This document shows, piece by piece, positions 1-6,591 of a stretch of 10,525 nucleotides of DNA. The stretch comes from JBMNCR01 sp049366695. Lineage in GTDB: Bacteria; Bacillota; Clostridia; Eubacteriales; Alkalibacteraceae. The notes under the pieces were generated by a model. It saw only the letters and a list, made by a program, of their open reading frames with translations, was not told the origin of the DNA and did no database searches. The stretch spans positions 1 through 10,525 of the forward strand of contig JBMNCR010000006.1 of the NCBI GenBank assembly GCA_049366695.1. Reading direction: 5' to 3'. Within the stretch, counting starts at the first letter, position 1. Each line of letters starts with the position of its first letter. Made by a program: the position numbers and the translations under genes.

Positions 1-14
1 TTAATTATACACCA

Positions 15-43
15 TTGTATGTTCAATTAAAATACAATATAAT
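15..43 (+). promoter_or_regulatory. Probable sigma-A promoter of the carbonic anhydrase-like gene, with an overlapping inverted repeat
   Basis: A perfect TATAAT (38-43) lies 17 nt after TTGTAT (15-20), which matches only the first half of the TTGACA consensus. The expected start of transcription is near 50, so the leader would be very short, just containing the ribosome binding site AGGAGG at 54-59. A perfect 7-bp inverted repeat, ATTGTAT (14-20) and ATACAAT (32-38), covers the -35 box and the spacer. It could be an operator, but short A/T palindromes are common in such DNA. Confidence 0.5.
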
Positions 44-66
44 AACATATAAAAGGAGGAATTTGT

Positions 67-450
67 GTGAGCGACAAAAGCTTTGTTACTACTATCAATT
101 GTATGGATGGTAGAGTACAGATAAGTGTAAATAACTATTTAACTTCAAAGTATGGGGCAGATTTTGTAGATACTATAACTGAACCTGGGCCAAATGGCAT
201 TATTGCAAATAATATAGATTTAGCAATTATCGAAAATATTAAAAAGCGGGTGGATATATCAGTAAACCATCACGGATCTAAAGCCATCGCAATAGTGGGT
301 CATTATGATTGTGCAGGTAATCCAGTTAATGACAATATTCAAATAGATCATATTAAAAAATCCATTGATTTTGTCAATTCTTGGGGTTTTAAGGTTGAAG
401 TAATTGGTATTTGGATCGATAAAAATTGGATCATACAGGAAATTATTTAA
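67..450 (+). CDS. Small beta-carbonic anhydrase-like zinc protein
   Basis: This protein of 127 residues carries the zinc site of beta-class carbonic anhydrases: NCMDGRV near the N terminus (Cys12, and the Asp14/Arg16 dyad) and GHYDCAGNP (His79, Cys82). In the family two Cys and one His hold zinc, and the Asp-Arg pair organises the site for CO2 hydration. The usual CxDSR is CMDGR here, and the protein is much shorter than typical enzymes (about 190-230 residues). It lacks most of the N-terminal arm and C-terminal helices, so activity is uncertain. It is likely cytosolic, with no signal peptide. The start is GTG at 67, seven bases after AGGAGG (54-59). The gene stands alone, convergent with gltX. 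It could be a true minimal anhydrase or a zinc protein with another role. The family assignment is firm; the catalysis is inference. Confidence 0.8.
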   Translation: MSDKSFVTTINCMDGRVQISVNNYLTSKYGADFVDTITEPGPNGIIANNIDLAIIENIKKRVDISVNHHGSKAIAIVGHYDCAGNPVNDNIQIDHIKKSIDFVNSWGFKVEVIGIWIDKNWIIQEII

Positions 451-510
451 AAATATTACCTAGCGCATAGCATATTAGTAAACGTCGTTATGAACTAGGT
501 AAAATATTTT
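450..510. terminator. Two-way hairpin terminator between convergent genes
   Basis: ACCTAG (458-463) pairs with CTAGGT (495-500). The stem continues into flanking A/T tracts (450-457 against 501-510), giving about 14 pairs with a 2-nt bulge around a loop of 31 nt. A/T tracts on both sides give U-rich RNA after the stem in either direction. The hairpin sits directly after the stop codon of the + strand gene and 30 nt beyond the gltX stop, as expected for a shared terminator. The loop is long for a classical intrinsic terminator. Confidence 0.5.
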
Positions 511-540
511 ATTAAATATATTGATATCTTATTTTTAGGT

Positions 541-2004
541 TTAACTAATAAATGCGTTAACTCTTTTAATTAATTCTTCTTTTCCAAGAATAGACATAGT
601 CATCATCAAATCCGAACCATGCATCTCTCCCGTGATTATTATCCTTACTGGCATATATAGATTTTTTCCTTTTATACCGTGTTCTTTCTGAATTTTTTTG
701 AAAATACTCTTCATTTTTTCAGGTGTAACATCATCTAAATCACTTATTTCATTTTGAAGTATTTTTGCTAAAATTGGTACAGTTTCACCTTTTAATATAG
801 TTTCCATTTCTTCATCAAATACTAATGAATTATTAAATAAATTATCAACTAATTCAATTATATCAGATAAACAATTAAGCTTTTCTTTATATGTCTCAAC
901 TATCATCTCAATTAATTCTGGTTTTTCTGTCACATCGAATTCAGTTATATCCTTAGTTTTTAGAAGATATGGTATTATTCTTCTTACTAATTCTTGTTTA
1001 TCCATATTTTTTATATACAAAGAATTCATCCAATTTAATTTAGCCCTATCAAATACAGCTCCTGATTTATTTATTCTTTTTATATCAAAATTCTTGATAA
1101 GTTCATCCATAGAAAAAACTTCTTCATCATTATTTGGACTCCAACCTAATAAAGCGATATAATTAACTAATGCTTCTGCAAGATATCCTTTCTTCAAAAA
1201 ATCTTCTACAGCAACATCACCTTGCCTCTTACTCAATTTCTTTTTATCTTCATTCAATATATTAGGTAGGTGAATATACTTTGGTTCTTCCCAATCAAAT
1301 GCTTTATATAATATCACATGTTTAGGAGTAGATGGCAACCATTCTTCTCCCCTTATTATATGTGTTATACCCATAAGATAATCATCTACAACAACAGCAA
1401 AGTGATATGTTGGGTAGCCATCTGATTTAATTAATACTTGATCATCTATATCATTAGTATTTATTTCAATATGTCCTCTTACTTCATCGTCAAAAGAAAT
1501 GATTTCATTTACTGGGAGTTTCAACCTAATTACATATGGAATACCTTCTTTTATTTTTTCCGAAACTTGTTCCTTAGATAGATTTTTGCAATGACCATCA
1601 TATTTTGGTGTTTCGCCTTTTTTCTTTTGAGACTCTCTTAATTCATCCAATCTTTCTTTACTACAAAAACAATAATATGCCCAATCATTTTCTAGTAAAA
1701 AATCAATATACTTCTTATAAATATCTAACCTATCTGATTGAGTATATGGACCATAGTCTCCCTTTTCTTCAATAACATTGTTGGATATAATTGGTCCTTC
1801 ATCATTAATTATTTTCGTTTGTTCCATACAGTTAATAAGATTTTCAATAGAGCCTTCTATATATCTAGTCCTATCTGTATCTTCTATTCTCAATATATAT
1901 TTTCCATCCATTTTTTTTGCATATAAGTAATTATATAATGCAGTTCTTAATGAACCAATGTGAACATACCCTGTAGGGCTTGGAGCAAATCTAACTCTTA
2001 TCAT
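541..2004 (-). CDS. gltX: Glutamyl-tRNA synthetase
   Basis: This class I aminoacyl-tRNA synthetase charges tRNA with glutamate in the cytosol. The 487-residue length is normal. The Rossmann fold opens with FAPSPTGYVHIG (HIGH motif as HIGS, 15-18). The glutamate/ATP region has RIEDTDR (39-45), the conserved GPYTQSDRLDIY follows, and KKLSKR (255-260) is the KMSKS loop. A zinc-binding set like that of the Escherichia coli enzyme is present: Cys112, Cys114, Tyr135 and Cys139. The C-terminal half is the helical anticodon-binding domain, with the late conserved segment KGKNLYMPVR (446-455). ATG at 2004 follows GAGGTG by 6 nt. The gene has its own promoter and is the last of the leftward genes. Whether it is discriminating or also charges tRNA-Gln cannot be read from the sequence. 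No T-box leader fits in the short 5' region. Confidence 0.97.
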   Translation of the reverse strand: MIRVRFAPSPTGYVHIGSLRTALYNYLYAKKMDGKYILRIEDTDRTRYIEGSIENLINCMEQTKIINDEGPIISNNVIEEKGDYGPYTQSDRLDIYKKYIDFLLENDWAYYCFCSKERLDELRESQKKKGETPKYDGHCKNLSKEQVSEKIKEGIPYVIRLKLPVNEIISFDDEVRGHIEINTNDIDDQVLIKSDGYPTYHFAVVVDDYLMGITHIIRGEEWLPSTPKHVILYKAFDWEEPKYIHLPNILNEDKKKLSKRQGDVAVEDFLKKGYLAEALVNYIALLGWSPNNDEEVFSMDELIKNFDIKRINKSGAVFDRAKLNWMNSLYIKNMDKQELVRRIIPYLLKTKDITEFDVTEKPELIEMIVETYKEKLNCLSDIIELVDNLFNNSLVFDEEMETILKGETVPILAKILQNEISDLDDVTPEKMKSIFKKIQKEHGIKGKNLYMPVRIIITGEMHGSDLMMTMSILGKEELIKRVNAFIS

Positions 2005-2041
2005 TTAACACACCTCATTTTTCCATCTCATTGTCTTTTCA

Positions 2042-2070
2042 ATTATAACAAAAAGCATACATATTGTCAT
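2042..2070 (-). promoter_or_regulatory. Sigma-A promoter of gltX
   Basis: On the minus strand, ATGACA (2070-2065; 5 of 6 match to TTGACA) is followed after exactly 17 nt by a perfect TATAAT (2047-2042). Transcription should start near 2035, giving a leader of about 30 nt that includes the ribosome binding site GAGGTG (2016-2011). This is the best promoter match in the window. It shows gltX need not depend on the upstream operon. Between here and the end of the upstream gene only weak hairpins are seen on the minus strand (for example AAGAA/TTCTT at 2095-2112, before a T run at 2081-2075), so a terminator there is not certain. Confidence 0.75.
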
Positions 2071-2170
2071 GAATAAAAAAAGCTCGAAATTTTTAAGAAA
2101 CTCCAACTTCTTCAGCAATCTCAGCTTCACATTTCTCATATCAGAAAAGAATTAATATACCGCAAAATTA

Positions 2171-2866
2171 TTATTGTATATAATCTATAGGATTGATATC
2201 ATTTTCTATTTTCATATCTATTCGATGTATTTCTCCAAAGCTTTCAAATTCAAAAATACTGAAATTATTTTTCATATAATCCATAAGCACTCTAGGATTA
2301 AGGTTTTCTCTACTTCCAATACTTATTCCAATTTTAAATTTTAAATTAGTTTCAATAATATCAAGTATTTCCATTGTTTTTATAAAAGGTCTAATATTTT
2401 TTATTACTTCTTTACCTTTTTTATTTTTTTTAGCTATTTCAATAGTATCTTTGCTCATTATACTATCAAATATTTTTTCTATCTCTTCTATGGTATAGCA
2501 ATCTGTTAATGGCATACTAATAATAAATATACCTTCATTAATAATAGATGTAAGAGATTTTATAGGTTTGTCAATTATTTTAACTTGTAATATTTCTAAA
2601 CCTTTAGGAGCATACTTATTTAATTGTTCTTTTATCTCATTTTCATTTTTACTAGAAAGAATTTCAACATCTAAATATTCACCTTCACTTGTCATACCCA
2701 CTGGCATTGCCATGGCATAAGAAACTTTAGGATGTGGATTAAAACCTTCTGAATACCTCATCTCTATCTCTGCTCTTCTCATTAGCCTATGAAAACATCT
2801 CTGTAAATCTAAATGTGAAATATATTTTAATACATCTGTTTTAGCATATTTTATTCTAGCAATCAT
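2171..2866 (-). CDS. Radical SAM-linked protein of the DUF2344 (TIGR03936) family
   Basis: This is a 231-residue protein of a conserved but uncharacterised family found next to, or fused to, the radical SAM protein encoded just upstream. Family hallmarks are YISHLD (15-20), RYSEGFNPHPK (37-47) and AMPVGMTSEGEYLDVEI (53-69). There is no signal peptide or membrane segment, so it is probably cytosolic. The start chosen is ATG at 2866, preceded by GGAGAG at 10 nt and matching the family N terminus (MIARIKYAKT). A longer frame beginning at 2902 would add 12 residues that merely re-read the end of the neighbour. The gene overlaps the radical SAM gene by 11 nt, which implies translational coupling and a shared role. 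In many Firmicutes the pair precedes rng and rplU, suggesting a link to RNA or ribosome maturation, but no reaction is established. Confidence 0.9.
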   Translation of the reverse strand: MIARIKYAKTDVLKYISHLDLQRCFHRLMRRAEIEMRYSEGFNPHPKVSYAMAMPVGMTSEGEYLDVEILSSKNENEIKEQLNKYAPKGLEILQVKIIDKPIKSLTSIINEGIFIISMPLTDCYTIEEIEKIFDSIMSKDTIEIAKKNKKGKEVIKNIRPFIKTMEILDIIETNLKFKIGISIGSRENLNPRVLMDYMKNNFSIFEFESFGEIHRIDMKIENDINPIDYIQ

Positions 2867-4703
2867 TACAAATCCACTCTCCATTAAATTCAGTGATGCC
2901 ACAGTTTACACACCCATTTCTACAATAATCTGTTCTAGATTCAGTATAAGCTTTGTTTTTTTCTTCAAATAAAAATCTTTTACTTACTCCACAATCTATT
3001 ATATCCCACGGTAAAATCTCATCAAAAGATCTTTCTCTTTCATTATAAAAGTTTATTTCTATATTATTCTCTTTGAAAACTTCCATCCAAACATCAACTT
3101 TGAAATGATCACGCCAACCATCAAATTTACACCCTTTTTCCCATGCATCATATAAAACCTTTGATAGTCTTCTATCACCCCTTGCAAAAGCACCTTCTAA
3201 TATACTTAAAGATGATTCATGCCAATTATATACAATCTTTCTATTCCTTAATCTACCTTTTAAAAAATCTTGTTTTTTATTTAATTCTTCTAAAGTATTC
3301 TGCCTCTCCCATTGAAATGGAGTAAAGCATTTTGGTACAAAAGATGAAGTACTTACTACAATTTTTATATTGCGATTTTTTTTGGTACTAACAGTTTTAT
3401 AATACTGTTCTAAAACTTTTTCTGCCAGTACAGCTATCCCTTCGATATCATCCATCGTTTCTCCAGGTAAACCAATCATAAAATACAGCTTTATATGCCC
3501 CCAACCAGCTTCAAAGGCTTTTGAAACTGCTTGTATCAAGTCTTCTTCAGTTACTCCTTTATTTATAATATCTCGTAGCCTTTGTGTTCCTGCTTCTGGA
3601 GCAAATGTTAAACCTGATTTTCTTACTTTTTGTATTTTCTCAGCTACTTCTATTGAAAAACTATCAATTCTTAAAGATGGCAAGCTAACTGAAATTTTAC
3701 TATCTTCGTACTTATCTATGAGATAATCTACTAATTCCTGTAATTGCGAATAATCCATTGTACTCAATGAAGACAATGATACTTCTTCATAACCTGTACT
3801 CTTTATTAACTTATTAGCATCTTCCTTTAAACGTTGTAGGCTTTTTTCTCTTATAGGTCTATATATCATTCCAGCTTGACAAAACCTACATCCCCTAGTA
3901 CATCCTCTAAATACTTCAAGCATAATTCTATCGTGAACAGTCTGAATATATGGGACTATAATATTTTCCGGGAAATAAGACTTGTCTAAATCTTTAATAA
4001 ATCTTTTTTTAATTTTATTAGGAGCCCCTTCTTCCAATTGCAATACTTTTTTTATACTTCCATCGTCTTTATATTCAACATTGTAAAAACATGGTATGTA
4101 TACTCCCTGAATATCCATGATTTCTCTTAAAAATTCTTCTTTACTAGAATTTTTATAATCCTTATATGTGTCAAGTATCTCTAATAATACTTCTTCACCT
4201 TCTCCAATAACTACGATATCAACAAAATCTGCTAAAGGTTCACAATTATATGCACATGGTCCTCCCACAATCACTAATGGATCTTCCTCTTTTCTTTTTT
4301 TACGATATATAGGTATACCAGCAAGGTCAAGCATATTAATTATATTAGTATAACTCATCTCATATTGTAATGTGAATCCTAAAAAATCAAAATATTTAAG
4401 GGGTTGCTTTGTCTCAAGAGAAAATAGACGAATGTTATTTTCTCTCATTAATTGTTCCATATCAACCCATGGTGCAAAAACCCTCTCGCAGAATACTTCT
4501 TCTTTTTCATTAAGTAAATGATATAAAATTTTTGTTCCTAAGTGAGACATGCCAACCTCATATATATCTGGAAAAGCAAAGGCAAATCTAATTGTATCAC
4601 TCTGAACTTCTTTATATACGCTATTAACTTCATTCCCAATATATCTTCCCGGCGATTGAACTAAGGGAAGTATATTGTCCAATTGTTCTTGATTTATATT
4701 CAT
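2856..4703 (-). CDS. B12-binding-like radical SAM protein (TIGR03960 family)
   Basis: This 615-residue protein has the layout of the TIGR03960 radical SAM family. The N-terminal part (about 35-175) resembles the cobalamin-binding domain seen in many radical SAM methyl- and methylthiotransferases, with the conserved VGGPCAYNCEP at 146-156. The radical SAM core follows from about 260, with CTRGCRFC supplying the three 4Fe-4S ligands Cys268, Cys272 and Cys275, and glycine-rich SAM-contact segments such as TFAPEAGTQRL (366-376) and MIGLPGE (409-415). The C terminus carries a second Cys cluster (Cys594, 598, 601, 612, 615) that could bind zinc or another cluster. It is probably cytosolic. ATG at 4703 has GGAGG seven bases upstream. 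The substrate is unknown. Tight overlap with the DUF2344 gene suggests the two act together. Confidence 0.92.
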   Translation of the reverse strand: MNINQEQLDNILPLVQSPGRYIGNEVNSVYKEVQSDTIRFAFAFPDIYEVGMSHLGTKILYHLLNEKEEVFCERVFAPWVDMEQLMRENNIRLFSLETKQPLKYFDFLGFTLQYEMSYTNIINMLDLAGIPIYRKKRKEEDPLVIVGGPCAYNCEPLADFVDIVVIGEGEEVLLEILDTYKDYKNSSKEEFLREIMDIQGVYIPCFYNVEYKDDGSIKKVLQLEEGAPNKIKKRFIKDLDKSYFPENIIVPYIQTVHDRIMLEVFRGCTRGCRFCQAGMIYRPIREKSLQRLKEDANKLIKSTGYEEVSLSSLSTMDYSQLQELVDYLIDKYEDSKISVSLPSLRIDSFSIEVAEKIQKVRKSGLTFAPEAGTQRLRDIINKGVTEEDLIQAVSKAFEAGWGHIKLYFMIGLPGETMDDIEGIAVLAEKVLEQYYKTVSTKKNRNIKIVVSTSSFVPKCFTPFQWERQNTLEELNKKQDFLKGRLRNRKIVYNWHESSLSILEGAFARGDRRLSKVLYDAWEKGCKFDGWRDHFKVDVWMEVFKENNIEINFYNERERSFDEILPWDIIDCGVSKRFLFEEKNKAYTESRTDYCRNGCVNCGITEFNGEWICNDC

Positions 4704-4765
4704 GTTTTGTCCTCCAAATCCGCAACATTCAATATATTATGATTAATAATTACACAACAATAATC

Positions 4766-4792
4766 ATTATACTACTTTGTCATCAGTGTAAA
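4766..4792 (-). promoter_or_regulatory. Possible promoter of the radical SAM pair
   Basis: On the minus strand, TTTACA (4792-4787; 5 of 6 to TTGACA) and a perfect TATAAT (4771-4766) lie in the 173-nt gap before the radical SAM gene. The spacer is only 15 nt, shorter than the preferred 17, so strength is doubtful. A promoter here would let the radical SAM pair be expressed in vegetative cells apart from the sporulation-type genes upstream. Confidence 0.4.
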
Positions 4793-4841
4793 TACATATT
4801 TTTATATAATTCTTCATATTCCTTTTTTTTATAATAGTATT

Positions 4842-4865
4842 AAAAAATAAATTTATTTGAAATTT
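4842..4865 (-). terminator. Weak A/U hairpin after the SpoIVFB-like gene
   Basis: Read on the minus strand, AAATTT (4865-4860), a 5-nt loop and AAATTT (4854-4849) form a 6-bp hairpin followed by six T (4847-4842). It begins about 12 nt after the stop codon. The stem has no G-C pair, so termination would be inefficient at best. Confidence 0.3.
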
Positions 4866-4876
4866 AAAATATTTGT

Positions 4877-5728
4877 TTATTTTATCAATATATCATTAAT
4901 GGTGCAATCATAACCCAAATTCATTACCCCTTCAATTATATCTTCTTCTGTTATAGTAGTATTATATTTATAGTTTGAGTCTATTACATCAATTATATAA
5001 TAAGTATTTGCATTAAAATTACTAATCATTTTTTTTACTTTTGTATTATTATTCGCACATATTCTTACACTTCTTAAATATTTATCTGTAGATAAAACTT
5101 TTTTTCTTTTGTAAATTTCATTTTGTAATGCAATTATTAATATATTTTCCTTTTCTTTATTGCTTTGAATTATAAGGAATAACCCAACAAGACCATAATT
5201 AATATTATAGATTTTGAAAACAAGAGAATACAATGTAATAGCAATTAAAAACATCCCACAAATTTGGGTAATAACGATTATTATTTTTGAGGCTTTAATA
5301 TGCCCTATAAGCTTAGAGAGTATAATTCTTAATATCATACTTCCATCCATAGGATATAGAGGTATTAAATTAATAATTCCAATACATATATTTATAAATA
5401 CTAGTTCATTATAAAATGAAAAATAATATATATTAAAATATTTGAAAAAGAATAAAATAACTGCAAATAAAATATTAGAAAAAGGGCCAGCTAAGTAAAC
5501 AACTATCTTTTTAAAATCATCTAAATAAGTATCATCAATATTCATTTCGCACCCAAAAGGCATAATTTCAATCTTCTTAATTTTTACATCATAGTATTTA
5601 GCAATTAAATAATGAGCAAAATCATGAACTACTAAAATAATAAAAAAAAGCGAAATATCTTTCACTTCTCCAATTATACTCATAAAAATTAAAACTACAA
5701 AAAAAACAGGATTTATCTTAACTCTCAT
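4877..5728 (-). CDS. spoIVFB: SpoIVFB-like M50 site-2 intramembrane metalloprotease with HDxxH in place of HExxH
   Basis: This is a 283-residue polytopic membrane protein of the SpoIVFB type, which in Bacillus cleaves pro-sigma-K in the outer forespore membrane during sporulation. Hydrophobic segments lie near 7-20, 26-45, 75-97, 107-125, 147-170 and 176-188. Zinc ligands are in place: His35 and His39, then Asp128 in NLIPLYPMDG (120-129). AGPFSN (80-85) is the conserved membrane loop. A soluble tail (about 195-283), including a TTITEEDIIEGV stretch, looks like the CBS domain of this family. The oddity is HDFAH (35-39): the catalytic Glu of HExxH is Asp (codon GAT), so activity may be reduced, altered or lost. 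ATG at 5728 follows AGGAG by about 7 nt. The gene lies 21 nt after the SpoIVFA-like gene, the usual inhibitor-protease pairing. Confidence 0.85.
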   Translation of the reverse strand: MRVKINPVFFVVLIFMSIIGEVKDISLFFIILVVHDFAHYLIAKYYDVKIKKIEIMPFGCEMNIDDTYLDDFKKIVVYLAGPFSNILFAVILFFFKYFNIYYFSFYNELVFINICIGIINLIPLYPMDGSMILRIILSKLIGHIKASKIIIVITQICGMFLIAITLYSLVFKIYNINYGLVGLFLIIQSNKEKENILIIALQNEIYKRKKVLSTDKYLRSVRICANNNTKVKKMISNFNANTYYIIDVIDSNYKYNTTITEEDIIEGVMNLGYDCTINDILIK

Positions 5729-5749
5729 TTATCACTCCTAGTTTTAAAT

Positions 5750-6496
5750 TTAATTATTTACTGAAAATAAAGTAAGTGGATCTACTGCTATATTGTCATT
5801 CCATATTTCTAAGAAAAATAATTTTGGATTTTCTTCATTTGCATCTATATTACCCAATTTATCTCCCTCTGTAATGGATTGCCCTTCTGTCACATTACTT
5901 TCTTCTACACCGTCATATACGCTTTTATATCGACCTTCATGTTGTATTACAATTCTATCCCCTTGATATGTACTAGGTAATATATTCAAAACAACTCCAT
6001 CACATGAAGCTAATATGGATTGGGATTCATATATTGAATATTCAATACCTCTTGGTTCAATTTTTGTATTAAAAACTGGGTGAGTTTTTTCCTCAAATTC
6101 ATTTACTATATGTCCATCAACAGGTTCTAAAAATGATAACTCAACATTTGTGTCACTAAAAACTTGTGTATTACCATTAAAAAGAGATACTATTCTATTT
6201 TCAAAATCATTTACAATATCACTTTTGAATAATTCATTCCATTGCACCTGATATGTAATAACTTCATTTATTTTATTAGTAATAGATTGAGAAAAATTTG
6301 TATTTAAATTATTTATAAGAAATACTACTAATACAATAATTGTACTTATAATACTTTTAAATATCAATTTGTCTTTCTTAGTAATTTTCAGCTCATCCTT
6401 ATTATTATAAGGATTATAATTAGTATTACTAGTATAACTTCTAGGTTTTACTTCAAGATTTACCCTTCCTGTTTTTCCAAATTTTCCCTTGTTCAT
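5750..6496 (-). CDS. spoIVFA: SpoIVFA-like membrane protein with degenerate LytM (M23) domain
   Basis: This 248-residue protein has a basic, Asn-rich cytoplasmic N terminus (1-43), one membrane segment (about 44-62), a linker and a C-terminal LytM/M23-type domain (about 122-245). The fold signature remains (THPVFNT at 138-144, CDGVVL at 165-170, GDRIVIQHEGRY at 179-190, LEIW...VDPL at 229-241). The metal-binding residues are gone: the HxxxD pair is Pro148 and Glu152, and the final HxH is replaced by Leu/Phe just before LEIW. It therefore should not be a peptidoglycan hydrolase. SpoIVFA of Bacillus, also a single-pass protein with a degenerate LytM domain, holds SpoIVFB in check at the forespore membrane. 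Size, layout and position directly upstream of the SpoIVFB-like gene agree. ATG at 6496 has AAGGAG (6512-6507) upstream. A terminator separates it from rodA, so it needs its own promoter. Only a weak TATACT (6530-6525) without a good -35 box is visible, and a sporulation sigma factor is plausible. Confidence 0.8.
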   Translation of the reverse strand: MNKGKFGKTGRVNLEVKPRSYTSNTNYNPYNNKDELKITKKDKLIFKSIISTIIVLVVFLINNLNTNFSQSITNKINEVITYQVQWNELFKSDIVNDFENRIVSLFNGNTQVFSDTNVELSFLEPVDGHIVNEFEEKTHPVFNTKIEPRGIEYSIYESQSILASCDGVVLNILPSTYQGDRIVIQHEGRYKSVYDGVEESNVTEGQSITEGDKLGNIDANEENPKLFFLEIWNDNIAVDPLTLFSVNN

Positions 6497-6558
6497 ATAC
6501 TATCTTCTCCTTTATTATTCACTTAGTATAAATATATTTTCAAAAACGAAAAATAGTA

Positions 6559-6591
6559 CAAAAAAAGAAAAAATCCGGTTTTAACGGATTT
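6559..6591 (-). terminator. Intrinsic terminator overlapping the rodA stop codon
   Basis: On the minus strand, AAATCCG (6591-6585), a 7-nt loop and CGGATTT (6577-6571) make a perfect 7-bp stem, directly followed by a long T-rich run (6570-6559, interrupted by one C). The first arm begins inside the rodA stop codon. It should end the minD-minE-rodA transcript and separate it from the spoIVFA-spoIVFB genes. Confidence 0.85.

Noticed and set aside
1738..1926. Plus-strand frame inside gltX
   Set aside because: Hydrophobic nonsense read from the complement of a clear gltX sequence, including its conserved N-terminal region.
2005..2139. A 44-codon minus-strand frame (MRNVKLRLLKK...) with a hydrophobic stretch, ending just before gltX
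   Set aside because: No ribosome binding site before its ATG, and it runs across the gltX promoter. Open frames of this size are common in such A/T-rich DNA.
2867..2902. Longer N terminus for the DUF2344 protein
   Set aside because: It re-reads the last codons of the radical SAM gene, and family members begin near MIARIKYAKT.
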